Shown one piece after another: positions 21,549 through 34,533 of a stretch of 64,000 nucleotides of DNA. The position numbers and the translations under genes were made by a program. Under the pieces are notes generated by a model, which saw nothing but the letters and a program-made list of their open reading frames with translations, had not been told where the DNA came from and ran no database searches. Source of the stretch: Diadema setosum. Lineage: Eukaryota; Echinodermata; Echinoidea; Diadematoida; Diadematidae. The DNA lies in NCBI GenBank assembly GCA_033980235.1, contig CM067075.1, positions 35,350,385-35,414,384 of the forward strand. The letters are read 5' to 3'. Numbering within the stretch: the stretch's first letter is position 1; each line of letters begins with the position of its first letter.

Positions 21549-24150
21549 AGCACCCAAAAGTATGATGTAGTGCTGTTTTGTTTTTGTTTTGTTTTTTCCT
21601 TTGATGCAGTTCATAGAGGTGTTCCACACAGTTGAATATTGTGCAGATTTAATGTCTGCAATATGTACTTTGTCTCATGCATGTAAACATGCGGCTGGAA
21701 TACATATACACGTAGGTAAAAAAAAAAAAAAAATGTACATTGTGTATTATTACAGGTCTACAAAACAATTATTAATATATATAATGTAAGAAGGCAATTG
21801 TACCTGTCCACAGTATGAAGAAGGACAGTGCTTACGCTTGTACAGTGTAGTTTAAATGTGTAATATGATATGGTGAAGTCCCTGCATTTATGCATTTCAA
21901 ATTACACTTATACACTTGATCTCATTTCATATCCTCATACAATGTATTAATCATTCTTTCACACCCCAGTCACCCCATTACATTGAAAAGAGAAATTGGT
22001 TTTAATACTGCTCTGCATTTACAGGTGTACACAATTGTAGATCATCCCTACGTACAGCCGTACGACATGGGTTATCTAGATTATTGAATTATGGTACACA
22101 TTTTGTACATCCTCTCCCTTCCTTTGTGTGCATGGTGGCTGTCTATACATCTGACCTTTTCATGACTCCAGCATGAAAATGACAAATCAGAATGCATCAA
22201 TTATGCATTAGTTTGCCCCACAACATCATACACACCATAGTGCACTGTGCAGTCCCTTGTTGTACGCTGTAGCACTTGATAGGTTGAACATCTGCATAGA
22301 ATACCAATTGATATATACCAATTGTAAACTGTGTTTAGACTTCCATCACTCATTCATATAGAGGTCTATCTAGCCTGTATCATATTAAATCACAGAGTCT
22401 GTCCTTATAGCAGCGGTGAGGTTGAAAATCAATTTCTAATCGCGGAGGGAGAAACTCTAGACTGACCCCGCGGTGTCATCTGTTGGGGCTGTTGTCTTCT
22501 AGCGATTCTCTCCCTCAATCCTCCACCCTTCCCATTCCGTGCCTCCAGGGCATCCTATGTGTTGATTATTTTATAAGGTCAGATTCTTCAGGTGGGAATG
22601 TGCGAGAGATATAAGTCTCTGTCGCTCTAAAATGGTTCTCACAGGAATACAAATTGTGTTGATCAGGACAGTGAAACTTGGCAAATTGTGACCTTTTCCA
22701 TTCGCCTTGTAACCCAAACTCAGTGTGTTACTGCACTTGAAGTCATGTGTGACAAATAGTTTGAGTTTTCTCAATACGTTTTCTCACTGCAAATCATCCC
22801 AGCAAACTTAATGTGCAGATAAGAAAACCATCAACAACAAAACACTATGACATCTGCCAATTCAATATCCTCTCTGTTGGTCTTATCATCAGATCTTGCT
22901 TATTTATTGGGTGTTACATTGCACATAAAATAGTTGAAGGCCTACAGTGTATGTTATACAGGAGTGACACAACACTGTACACAGGAAAAGATTGCAGTTT
23001 GGCCCCCACCCCCACTTTTGTACCTGGTAACTACTAGTATTAAAACATTTAAATAACAGTGCAATTTGTACAGTTACAAAGTGTATTACTGTTTGTTTGT
23101 TTAACCCAACATACATGTACATGTGTAGGTCTACTGCATGTTTCATTGAAAATACTGGGTTTTTTTTTCCAAATTGTACAGAATATAGGCCTATTACTAT
23201 ATGAATATTGGGTATATTGTCTATTGCAGAAAAGGGAAAGATACTGTTTTCCAGCAAAAATATGCTTTTTCAGCCTCTTGGAATACTGCAGTGCTGCTTT
23301 ACAATGTAGGTTGGCATCCCAGCAATACAGAGGCTTTCAGGATTTGTATTATTTCCTATGATAACTCTGGTTATGATGAGAATGTTGTACACTGTGCAGG
23401 TGTTGTATACCAACTTTCTCTACATCATATGCACCGCAACATCCACTGTACAATGTTCATGTACTGTACCTGGCAACAATTTTAGGCCCCTCCTGTAGCT
23501 TGCAGAGTCAAAATCAAATTTAGCAGTGAGGGGAAAGCGAAGGAGAGGGAAAGAGAGAGAGAGTTAGCTTGAAGCAGATACACTTGAGTGTGGCAACCCT
23601 GAATACATATTAGGAATTCAGTCAAACTGATTAGTGGCCCGTAATTGGGTGAGCAGGCATTTGGAAGGCAGCACTTACACTACACTAAGTGGGCTACTCA
23701 AAGCTGTGCATATGTTTTTAGGTTTACAGTAGAGTGTGTGATATGCACATACATATAATGTAGATGCAGCAGTATGTAGGGGCCTACACATACATTTGTA
23801 CCATATCAACATTTGTAAAGAAGGGAAGTGTACAAGAATTGATAAACAATGATCCTCAGTTCTTTATTATTGTCACATCATATTTGGTATTGTGTGGTCA
23901 GCACACTAAACACACAAAATAAAGTCCAGTTATCAATATTATTATATTCAGTCTGTAATGTGTGAGATTCCTTATAGTATGTCAGGTCTCAACACTAACT
24001 TTTTTTACAGGTAAAATTATGATGCTTACAATACTGCAATTGCATACTTGATACAGTAATAGAAAGATGCTTCAATACAACTGTATGCCAGAGTATGGTT
24101 TTGCAATTTACAGTTGTAAATTCATCTCAACTTGTTGTACCAGCCTCCAG

Positions 24151-24173
24151 CCCCCCCCCCCCCAAAAAAAAAA
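24151..24173. repeat. C13-A10 homopolymer junction
   Basis: Thirteen C directly followed by ten A. Similar C-to-A junctions recur at 16615, 27732, 29887, 39106 and 44720. Confidence 0.9.
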
Positions 24174-24940
24174 GAAAGGAAAAGAAACAAGAATTCTGAT
24201 TGTTATTCACCTTTCAAGCTTACACTGTGGTACAATGTATGTATTTCACAAAAGATACAAAGTTTTGTGTTTCAAGAGGGGTATACAAAGTACAAGTACA
24301 AGTTGTACTTGAAACCAAATTACTCTGCAATCATGTCGACTTTCTTTTCTACCCGAGTCTCAGTAACCACAGCATGCACTTTAATAGTATTTGTGGTTAG
24401 TTGGTTTGTTTTTGTTTTTATGTGTTTCACTTTGTTTTTCTCTCTTGCATTCAATAATGTACATGTAGTCTGTATGTGCATATAAGGAAATAATACATGG
24501 AATATTTTTTTGTTGTTGAAAGCATTCTTGGGGCTCTAAACAGTTAAAAAAAATTGGTGTATTTGGGGATAGGCTAGTGCACTTGTGGTCAGTAGCTGGT
24601 TCGAGAAGATGAACTCGCTTTATGTGTTCATGTTATTTACATGAGGTACTTCAATTGTCCACTTACCATGCTGAAAGTGCAGTTCTACAAGAGCCCTCTG
24701 TCTTTTGGCCATTGAATACCCGAGAGTCCAGAGGATGCCTGTTGTGTCAAGGGTAGCCCCTGAAATGAGAGGACAGTGGGAAGCAGTGAAAGTGAAGAGA
24801 AAAGAGCAGCTCCGTCGAGAGGAACTTTTCGATTATGTGGACAAGGATGTCGTTCTCTTTCTGTAGCAGCTAGTGCCAAGTGCTTGCGGTCCACTCCTTG
24901 CAATGTAGGCCTACACGTACATGTACTTGTATGTCCACCT

Positions 24941-25088
24941 GGGGCCCGTTTCATAAAACTTATCATCAGTGACAAGTTGTCATAGATGTGACAAGTTACT
25001 GAAATCCTTGCATCTGATTGGCTGAGAGCAAATTTGTCATAGAAATGCGGCAGTTGTCACTGATAACAAGTTTTATGAAATGGACCTC
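24941..25088. mobile_element. GTTTCATAAAAC foldback MITE
   Basis: The left end GGGGCCCGTTTCATAAAACT and the right end TTTTATGAAATGGACCTC are complementary, and the match continues inward over about 38 bp (CAGTGACAAGTTG). The interior includes CTGATTGGCTGAGAGC. Length is about 148 bp with no coding capacity. Confidence 0.8.
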
Positions 25089-25208
25089 TGGTCAGAACCC
25101 ATTTTGATTTTCAGTAGGCATGGTCACAATGTGAACATCATGAAATCATGACTCCACACACCCCCTCCCCCAGCTGGCCCAATTTTTACACACGATGATG
25201 TCATCTGT

Positions 25209-25504
25209 CTAAGGGTGCGTTTATCTAGAAAACTTCTGAGGCAGAATCACGATCCTGAATGCGTTTGAGGCATATGTGTGTGTGAATGATGAGGCATGTT
25301 TGGTGGTATGCAGTTGACCTTTACTTCGTGGGTCGAACGGTGCAAAACAGCTGCGCAGTGACAACACCCGAATCGCGATTGTAGGATGGATCTAGATAAA
25401 CGCTGCACCTCGAGAATCGCGTTTCAAACCGTGTTCGCAAACACCATTCCAAATGCATTTTGACACATGATTCTCTCTCTCAAGTTAGATAAATGCAGCC
25501 TTAG
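25209..25504. mobile_element. 296-bp MITE with TAGATAAA-type TIRs
   Basis: CTAAGGGTGCGTTTATCTA at the left pairs with TAGATAAATGCAGCCTTAG at the right, with two mismatches in 19. A related internal copy of the end occurs near 25391 (CTAGATAAACGCTGCACC). Confidence 0.75.
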
Positions 25505-25775
25505 AATCAAGGGCCATCAAGGGAATCATACGCCATTTCCTCAAATGACGTCGTCATGTCGCAGCCCGTTGTGGACATGAAAATCAATTCCAACATGATG
25601 AAAATCAAAAAGTCCTTTTCACCCATCAGCCTTAAAGATAATAAAAAGTTTTGGTACCTCAAAAGTTTCCCTGAATTTCCGTGTTTCAGGTTAAAGTACC
25701 TTTCAAATAACTAACACTGTGAGACTTACTCGCCCTTAAGTGCTCTCATTTCTTAGTAATCATGCAATTACAACT

Positions 25776-25823
25776 GCGACCAGCAGCCCCATACGCATAG
25801 CGACCGGCAGCCCCATACGCATA
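25776..25823 (+). repeat. two-copy 24-bp tandem repeat
   Basis: GCGACCAGCAGCCCCATACG... is repeated with one mismatch, then followed by the inverted GCGTAATGGGGC. Confidence 0.9.
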
Positions 25824-26020
25824 GCGTAATGGGGCTTCGCATTGTAGCATTCAGGATCATGACAGATTTAGTATCGCGGGTAAATATCAACTTAAAAATC
25901 AGAAAATTCTTCAATGTGAAGACTTACCAATTAAGTTGAAGTCTTGAAAACAAGCTTCGGGCAACGTTTGGTTCTGCCAATAGTCCCTTTCTGTTCGAAT
26001 TGATGACTGAATGTGACTCT

Positions 26021-26180
26021 GTCGAGAGGACCTTGGGAGAGCTACATACACTGATTACTACGGCGAGCGCATACGCACACATCACATGCGAACAAATTTC
26101 AAATCCACGAACAGATAAGATGTTTGTGTGCGCATGCGCTGGCCGTCAATTCAGTGTAGCTCTCCCAAGGTCCTCTCGAC
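26021..26180. repeat. 160-bp foldback element with 24-bp perfect termini
   Basis: GTCGAGAGGACCTTGG at 26021 pairs perfectly over 24 bp with the end at 26180. Imperfect pairing continues inward to CGCATACGCACACA against TGTGTGCGCATGCG, giving arms of about 56-62 bp around a short loop. Confidence 0.85.
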
Positions 26181-27610
26181 CTGGCTTTTCAATTCTTTAT
26201 GTACCACGTTCACACGACTGCCAACTTCGCTTATTCTGCTCAAATGTACAAACCTGCCTACATGTAAGCCGATGGATAAATCGCCAAATGCTGATGTACA
26301 ATGAAAGCGTTTCTCGCGATTTCATTCCTGTCACATACTGTACTAGCTTGTATAGCTTGCATTTTATGTGATGACTGATTATCAAGAGGTATTCCGTAGT
26401 GGTTTTGCGGAAAAAAATTAAGTTTCTATCACTTTTGTGTGCAAAGTTCATGCCCCTGCAATAATGTAGTGACTGGTCATTGAAAGAAAAGCAATCATAG
26501 ATTTGTCACACAATTTACATCAAAGCAAAGCTTGGCATTTTCTCTACCATTTTGCTCATTACATGTCCATGAGGGTAACAAATATATTGAAAGTTACATT
26601 GATTTGAAACACAAAATGTTTTTCCAAACCATGTCTACGTTGCCATTTCAGAATAATGTGGCACACGGGGTTTATGTATGTACAATATGTACATCATGGT
26701 ACATGTACAATGTAAATCTCAGCATACTGGCGGCAAAGCTGTTGTGTGGGTCTTTGGAAAAAAAGAAGTTGTCTTGATAGCGCATCTGTGATATTTCCTA
26801 TGTAAAAGTTGTAACTTTTATCTTATCTGCATCGCTGGCATTGCACTAGTCTACTGTCTATGACAAATATGATTGTCCTATTGGAGGGCATGACAATAGA
26901 AACATGCCTGTGTCCTTAAAATGCACATGACCATGACAATGGCCTTGAAAATGAAAGCAAGATCAGTGAGAAATTGGGAAGCCACCCATAAGAGGAGAAG
27001 AGAAGAGTACTTTGCAAGGACTACATGGCATGCATGTTTGCACTTCTGCCTGTGTAAAAAATCATCACCTGTTGTAACACTGCCATCAAACCATACTTCA
27101 AACACCAAACTGATGGTCAAGAGAGGGGGTTCGAAAAACAAAACAATTGAGTTTACCTACAGTACTGATGAACTGAAATTTGATGGGTGTTTTAGAGTAA
27201 CAAGAAGGATGCGTCAAGTAAAAACCACAACAGCACACTTTGAATCGACACATTTGATACTTGTTACATCTAGTACAACTGTACCATGACTACACGTCAT
27301 AATACGCTTGTACAACTTGTTTGGCCTGCACTGTACAGTGTACTGTAGTATTGTACTTGTACCACCGTGTTTACACTTTGGAGCATGTGAAGAATAAACG
27401 ATTTTGCTGAAGGTTTACATGTACTACTTGTAATGAACAATTAGACTTTGTTCCCTAAGTGATAAGCTGGAAAGGCCATTTTTCACTTCCATGCGACATT
27501 GCGTGTGTACACGTATGTAATATAAGTGGAGTTGCTGTGATTATTGTACAACCCTTTGTAGGCAAACAAATAGAATGGTGTGAATATAGTGTTGTATGCA
27601 CATAGTATGG

Positions 27611-27627
27611 CTGGGGGGGGGGGGGGG
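27611..27627. repeat. long G-run
   Basis: A run of more than 15 consecutive G on the + strand. A C14-A9 junction follows at 27732-27754. Confidence 0.9.
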
Positions 27628-28049
27628 GGAGTGTGGGTGGAGAAATTTATAACCTGTATATCTTCCCATTCAATTCTTACAGTTCCAATGGGTGACTACC
27701 AAGTACAGTTGTGTAACCCCTGCTCCCCCTACCCCCCCCCCCCCCAAAAAAAAAGGAAAAAAAAAAAACAGTGTAAAGAGGACCTGTTTGTACATTGTGA
27801 TCATGTAAAAAAATACGTAATGTGGAGTGCCAGTAGTGGATAGATTTCAAGGGATACATAGTACTGAGATATGTGATGCCAAGGTTAAGTGTCACTTTTG
27901 AAATTGTAAAATGTAAGTGATAGGTTGGTCTCTCATAGAATTACCAATGGGTAGTGTTCATTTGCTGTTTAATGTGAAAACAATACCAAGAGCAGTATTG
28001 ATCAGTCCCGCTCTCAGGGTCTTTACAAATTTGATTTAGAGTAGAGCAT

Positions 28050-28060
28050 CTGTCTCTAGT

Positions 28061-28101
<41 letters not shown>

Positions 28102-28296
28102 TTATACCCTTTATCTCCTTGAATTATTCACTTGACTTGTGTGGAGTAAGGGATATGGTGTGATTTATTTTCCATTATCAACATTAAAATGAGAAAAAAT
28201 ATTTTGTTAAGTTGCATTATGTATAAAATGGAGGAAATGAAACAAATATATTTATAGGGGAAAAAAAGTATGTGTGTGTGTGTGTGTGTGTGTGCA
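28050..28296. repeat. two (GT)n microsatellites
   Basis: GT/TG repeats at about 28062-28096 and 28271-28294. Confidence 0.95.
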
Positions 28297-28358
28297 TGCA
28301 TGTGTCTGCATGTCTGCCAGTAGGTCTGCAAGTGTGTTCATGTGTGAGTTTTTGAGTA

Positions 28359-28775
28359 CAGTTGAACCTCTATTATCCGGCCTCCCTTTATCCGGATCTC
28401 TCTATTATCCGGACGCAATCTTGCCGTGATTTCTTTTAATAATTACGGGAAGAAAGGGGGATTCCTAACTCCTTGAGAACTCCTACCCAAACACACATGA
28501 ATTACATATTACTTCCAATATGATTAACATACATTGCATCAAATTTCCTTCCAAATTGCTTACCTTCAGACATTTCAACATCTCGAAACATCCCCAAATG
28601 TAACAATGAAAAGGTTGCAGTATACACATTACTACATGTGGTACTACAATGGGCTACATCAGTACATGTGTATGCATATGTACATGTATAAAGCATTGAG
28701 TCTCCCATACCCGGCCAAATCCCTTATCCGGATGAGCCCCGGTCCCGACTTGTCCGGATACGAGAGGTTCAACTG
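28359..28775. mobile_element. pogo/Tigger-like MITE with TA target duplication
   Basis: The termini CAGTTGAACCTCTATTATCC and GGATACGAGAGGTTCAACTG form inverted repeats. They are flanked on both sides by TA (28357-28358 and 28776-28777), the target of Tc1/mariner/pogo elements. CAGTTGAACCTC with TTATCCGG resembles pogo-type ends. It is 417 bp with no transposase frame. Confidence 0.85.
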
Positions 28776-28904
28776 TATTTGAATCTTTGTATAAAGATGT
28801 ATGATATACCATGTATCGTATGATTGTCTGTTCCTGTACATGTAGTACACACCTTTTGTGTACATGTATAGTTCAGCTCAATATGTTGTATTGCCTGAAT
28901 TTTT

Positions 28905-30176
28905 ATGCCTCCGCCACGAAGTGGTGCCGGAGGCATTATGTTTTCGGGTTGTCCGTCCGTCTGTACGTCCGTACGTACGTCCGTCCGCTTTCGTTTACGC
29001 GATAACTTGAGTAATGTTTGCCGGAATTTTACCAAACTTGGTCCAAGTATGAAGTATGATGGGGCAATTAGTTGATTAGATTTTGGGTGAAATCGGCTAA
29101 AGGTCAAAGGTCAAAGGTCAAGGTCAAATCATGAAATTGTATCCGTTCACGCGGTAACTCAAGACTGGATGGAGCAAATTTCACCAAACTTACTTGGAGG
29201 ATGATGTATGATGGGACAATTACTTGATTAGTTTTTCAGTGAAATCAGACAGAGGTCAAAGGTCAAAGATCAAGGTCAAATCGTAAAATTTATCTGTTTA
29301 CGTGATAACCCAAAACTGGATGAAGCAGCTTTCACCAAACTTGGTCCAAGGATGATATATGATGGGGCAATTAGTTGTGTAGATTTTAGTGACATTGGCA
29401 AGAGGTAAAAGGTCAAAAGGTCAAGGTCAAATTCTACAAATGTTGCAATTTCCCCCATCAACTATGCAATGCCCGAAGGTATTTTCTTGAAACTTGATGT
29501 GGACATGTACTACTGCATAAAGATTCTCCAGAGAGAGTTTCCTGTCATTAGGTCAAAGGTCAAAAGGTCAAAGGTCATGTGAAAATGTTGCACTATCACT
29601 TTTATCATGAATGGTTCAATGTATTTTCACGGAACTTGGTACATGTGCATGTACTGTCTGGCAGGGATTCTCTAGGGAATTTAGGGGTCATGGGTCAATA
29701 GTCAGGGGTCAAAGGTCAAGGTCAACTCCTCAAAATTTACTATTTCCCTCATATACTAGTATATGCAATGCTTGCATTATTAGTTTCAAAACTTAGTACA
29801 TGCATTACCTAATGGAGATTCTCCAGGAAATTTCCAGCCTGAAGGTCAAAGGTCAAAGGTTAAGGGTCAAAGGCCAGGTTTCAATGCCCCCCCAAAAAAG
29901 ATTATTTTGTACCGTTATCACACTCTTTCTTCATACCTTTGAAATTACTCAATGCATCAACTTCCCCAAAATTCCCCAAATATTAATACCTGCACTCTTA
30001 GAAAATTATGGCAAACCCAGTTCAAGACATTTCTGACAAACCTGTCATTTTAATATTTTGCCAGTTATGTGAAAATGTCATGGATCACACATTGTGAAGA
30101 CATTGTACTATATACGCCTATTGGGAGAATCATGCATTATGGCGGAGGCATCAGTCGCCATAGCGACATTTCTAGT
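28905..30176 (+). repeat. 1.27-kb interspersed repeat with DR1-rich ~150-bp units
   Basis: It begins with a hairpin (ATGCCTCCG ... CGGAGGCAT, 28905-28936) and a GTCCGTCC/GTACGT-rich stretch. About six diverged units of roughly 150 bp follow. Each ends in clustered AGGTCA half-sites, with clusters starting at 29101, 29253, 29410, 29550, 29713 and 29843. Many are spaced by one base (DR1, AGGTCAAAGGTCA). The 3' end has GGCGGAGGCAT, a hairpin GTCGCCATAGCGAC (30154-30167) and CTAG (30172-30175). No coding frame was seen. Related copies lie at 47136-51368 and, inverted and partial, at 52411-52637. Confidence 0.85.
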
Positions 30177-32639
30177 TTGTAATAGGGATCACATACAATG
30201 TACACATTGTATTGCATATATATTTTACAATATTAGATATCCTCCTGTGTGATTGAGTTATATGTTGTGAGACTGTTTCTTCCTTTGTTCTGTTGTAACA
30301 GCTATTATCCACATCTCTAATCACTAATCCTGTGCCTTTGATGAGTCATGAAACCATATATCAAATCAAATTCAGCAAATGTGATCAGCATTTAATTCCT
30401 TCCCTTGTCTCCAGTAAAACCTACAATATTTGTTTTCTTAATTTGCATTTTTGCCAATTCTATTAATTATTGTTACATTACAATTTCTATAATTGTTCCC
30501 TACCGTAAACTCCTTACCATTTTGGATGGGCATAAGGAAAGATATCTCCCGGAAATTACTGTCACAAAAAAATCAATACAGTATAGTGCCCTCGCTGGCA
30601 GTGAGCATACAGCTGATTGCAGTCCCCCTAATTGGACCGAGTGGATATACAGGTGTCTGCCAACATCCCGGGGGAATGCCCTATTTTCCCTCTAATTGAA
30701 TAAAAACAAAGCAGGCAAAAAAAAAAAGAAAGAAAGTACCTTTTAAAGATTCATTGTATTGTTCTCTCTTGGAAATGTTATGGTGCCCCCATTTCTGTTG
30801 GAAAGTTGGCTGCCATTGTTGGCTAGCATCGATGCCATTTTCTTTTTACAGGAGTGAACATGTAGGCCTACATGTACATTTTACCTTTTTCAGGCACACT
30901 GAACATATGACAAGTGGAAATCTTTAATTGGGAAATAAAAACACAGGAACTGAAGAGGCTACTGATGATGTCTAGAAAAGGGAATTTCCCCTGTTAAACA
31001 CATGGGTCATATCCTTCCTTATTTTCTCTGTTTAGGGGGGTGGGTGGTATGATGTGGGTATGGGTTGAAAAGAGGGAAAAATGAGGAAAGATATTCAACA
31101 TTATTCAGTGTTGATGGTTTCTCCCATAGTGGTTATTCAGATCAATTGTTGAGTTCAATATCATGTGAGAATGGGCTATTAAAACTCTTTTATTTTTCAT
31201 GAAGTTGTTTGCTGTCGACGTAATGTTGGGTGGATGATCTCGAACATGTCTGTTTGCTGTGTGTACGGTTGCATGAAAAGTGTGTATTACAGTGCTTGCA
31301 TACATCTCATACATGTATGCATGCAATAGCAATTTATTGTGTGTGTTTGTAGGATAATATGTATTTCTCAGACATCTGTAATGTACCGTATATGCTGAAT
31401 TTTTCATGAGGTTTTTTCACATATTTTGTGAGTTGGGTTCTATTTGCAAAGTTAAAAACACATCAAATTACTATGTAACTCTGATCCTGACATGAATGTG
31501 AAGTGCACGCATACAATATCTTCATTCAACACTGTATATGTACCCCATGATCACAAATTTAACCACTCGCAAAATTGTTGGGAAGTCCTGATTAGCAAAA
31601 TATCAGACTTGCTATTGATATGTAATGGCGTTTACAGTATTTTATTTCTGTTCAAAATGTTGCGATTGTTTGCTCTGACAGTTTGACAACCACTCAGAGA
31701 TGAGAAGACACAGCCAAAGACCAAAAATCATTGAAAAGGATAGAGCATGGTTTATACATGTAGCTGAGAGCAATACAATCATGCCCACTCAAATCTAGGT
31801 ACAAAAAGTGTACGTACATCAAATTGCACAAAATAGATTGTCTTCTCAAACCATTTACACGACACATGGCTTTGATGTCAAATGCGCTATTAATAATAAT
31901 GGCTGATATGCATGATGCTTGCCATACTGCTTATTTCTTTAATAGCCATTTAACATGTCATAGGACTTTGTCAAATAAATCATACCTGCCATAGTGCTCA
32001 TTTCTTTGAGTCCCTGTCAGGTTGGTGCTGGTAGGGACTATGCTCCTCAGGCCTGATTGATGTGTTTCATAAGCCTGGTTGAAGCCCGGGTACAGTTCCA
32101 GGAAATCCCTTGCAACATTTAAGGGAAATAACCTCCTGATATTTACTGTATGTTGCTTTGTATGACAGCAGAAAAAAAAAATCATCAGGTTATCAGTGAA
32201 AATTTTTGAAAAACAATGGGCATGTCCTATGTAAAAAAGAAAAAAAGAAAAAGTTATGAGTTGTAAAAGTTATGAGATTAGAAGACAACTTGGCAAGTTT
32301 GTGTTATCTAGGTGTTTAGTAGCTCTCCATTTGTTTTGTACATGAAATTTCACTACATTTTTCTCAAATATTTGGGCACACAGATTTTATCCACCAAGGG
32401 GGATTGGATGCAAAAATGTAAAGAATAGTACTCTTTATTGCGATACACCAAGAACAGATCGAGAGAAAGAAATTTTCTTGGAAGTAAAATGAAAATTGGT
32501 GAATTTTTGTATACAAACCAAATGGAAAGCTGCTCCACACCTAGTACGTCACTCCGGGTTGCCAATCTGTTAATACCTCTAAGCTTTAACAATTCGTAAC
32601 TTTTTTGTTTCGTATTTGATTTTTTTCCCCAAATTTTCA

Positions 32640-32671
32640 CTGATCTACTTCTCTCTTCTCCTCCTCCTCCT

Positions 32672-32702
<31 letters not shown>
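32640..32702. repeat. pyrimidine tract with T(26)
   Basis: A CTCCTCCTCC tract is followed by about 26 T residues. Confidence 0.9.
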
Positions 32703-32705
<3 letters not shown>

Positions 32706-34505
32706 AGCTTCACATCAGGGTGGGTGAAACTCGGCTTTACATAAAATAAACACAAACAATCTGGGAAAAGACACAATTGGGCCAACTTTGTATCAAGTTC
32801 AAGTGAATGTTCCATCTACAAACGTGTACAATATAGATGAGAAGGTTTTTGGAAAAGCAAGATGTCAAATCAATCTTTTTTTTTTTTTTTTTTTGCTATG
32901 AGGATAAAACACCCCACATATGGTTGTTCAAAGACTGTGCATCCAAGTTAGTACATTTATAGTGAACGTGATCTGTGGAAAATTTAACATAATTGTCCGT
33001 CGGACTTGCTTGTCTAGTTGTGCAAACGTGAAACAAATGTGTGTTGATTCTACTGGCCTCTTGATTCTTGTCCCTCTTATCAGACCACAGCAAGACATGA
33101 ACCGAGCTTGATGTACTTGATCTACCTCACTCAGGCACGCTGCCACTGAAGTGAACCTCTCTCTATAAAGTAAACATTGGAAAAGGACAGGTTTAATGTA
33201 AACCGAGACAGGAAGTGCAAGTGTTTTATTAGCCGCTGGAGGCTGTTTCCGCGACAAGTCACTAACAGATTCGTGAAATGCTAGATGTCTCCGAGTTCGC
33301 CAATGACAGTTGTGATGTTAGCCAGATATCGCTGATGACTTCGAGTGTTGTAGCCTTCTAGTGATCTTTCGCACATAAGAAACAGTATGCTTCGGCTAAC
33401 GGCAAATGCCATAAAAAGACACTACATTTAATACATTATTTTTTAAAGATATACTTTGAGACTTGACATGGAATGAAAGTATTAAAAAGTTGTAGTTATT
33501 TTCTTGTTTATTTGGTATTTACATTATGATCATAAATAAGAACAGATGAGAAATAAAACAGAAGTTGTCTTTTCATGCCAGAACAGATATTGACATGCCC
33601 ATTTGTTGCATTACTACTAAATGTGGCCTCCAACCTTGAAGAAAGGGTGATTGATTTTTGAAGTCGTTATCCCCTTCTGAATATTGTTTCCAGTTCATGA
33701 ATATGGAATGACCGTTTAGGATTAAATTGTGCAATGTTGTAAGCCCTACGGTATGTTCTGGTCAGTGTGACATGCACAGGCTAATAGGATTATGTACCTG
33801 TATGGACTGATGTATGCAGTTTGCACAATGGTCTCTTTATGTTGTTATCCATTGTTAGAAGGTTTTGTTGACATTTGAGTTCGTAATTTACCTCTTTTCT
33901 GACAGAATGGTGTTGATTGTTTCCTATTTCAAGTTAAGAAAAATCATGGATAATTAACGAAAAGCTGTATAAATCACTAGCATGCACAGAGGAAGAAAGC
34001 ATTTGGCTCAGTTTAGATTGTCACCCATACACATCGTGTAGATGTGTGTTACTGTACATGTATTTTGCATCACGTAAGGAAGGAAATTTGTACATTTTAC
34101 TCATGTATGGGGAGAACTTGCAGGGGGAACTTGACTTTGCCGCAGGACATTGTAACTTTGCAAGGTACAATCATTTACAACAACAATTTACAACAAATTA
34201 ATGCCCACCCCCACCCCCCCCCCACACACACACAGGAACAAACAAACAAACACTCCAAATAAGTCTGCTGTCATGAGAAGTCATTCAAGCTACACATGAT
34301 ATATATATACAACAAATAGCACCCAGTTACCATGTAAATGGAAGTGTGAGCATTCAATGATTCATAACTAGTTACAGCCATGTGACCGACTACCCTGGCA
34401 CTGTTCATACATTGTCCATGTCCAATGTCCCTCTCGTAATCAGAGATGGATTACAAACCAGAATGGAAGACAGGAATCGTGATTTAGGTGGGGAGGATAT
34501 TCTGC

Positions 34506-34533
34506 CAGCCAGGGCTCGATTGTGCCTGGCTGG
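34506..34533. repeat. short hairpin CCAGCCAGG/CCTGGCTGG
   Basis: Complementary 9-mers flank a 10-nt loop in an otherwise featureless stretch. Confidence 0.6.

Noticed and set aside
24685..24985. three overlapping open frames, one on + ending in an acidic-basic helix-like peptide
   Set aside because: No splice-bounded exon, no family recognised, and competing frames on both strands. Likely a locally GC-richer chance region next to a MITE.
26921..27289. 122-codon + strand frame
   Set aside because: No recognised domain, starts in a Met/Thr-rich low-complexity stretch, and a competing - strand frame overlaps.
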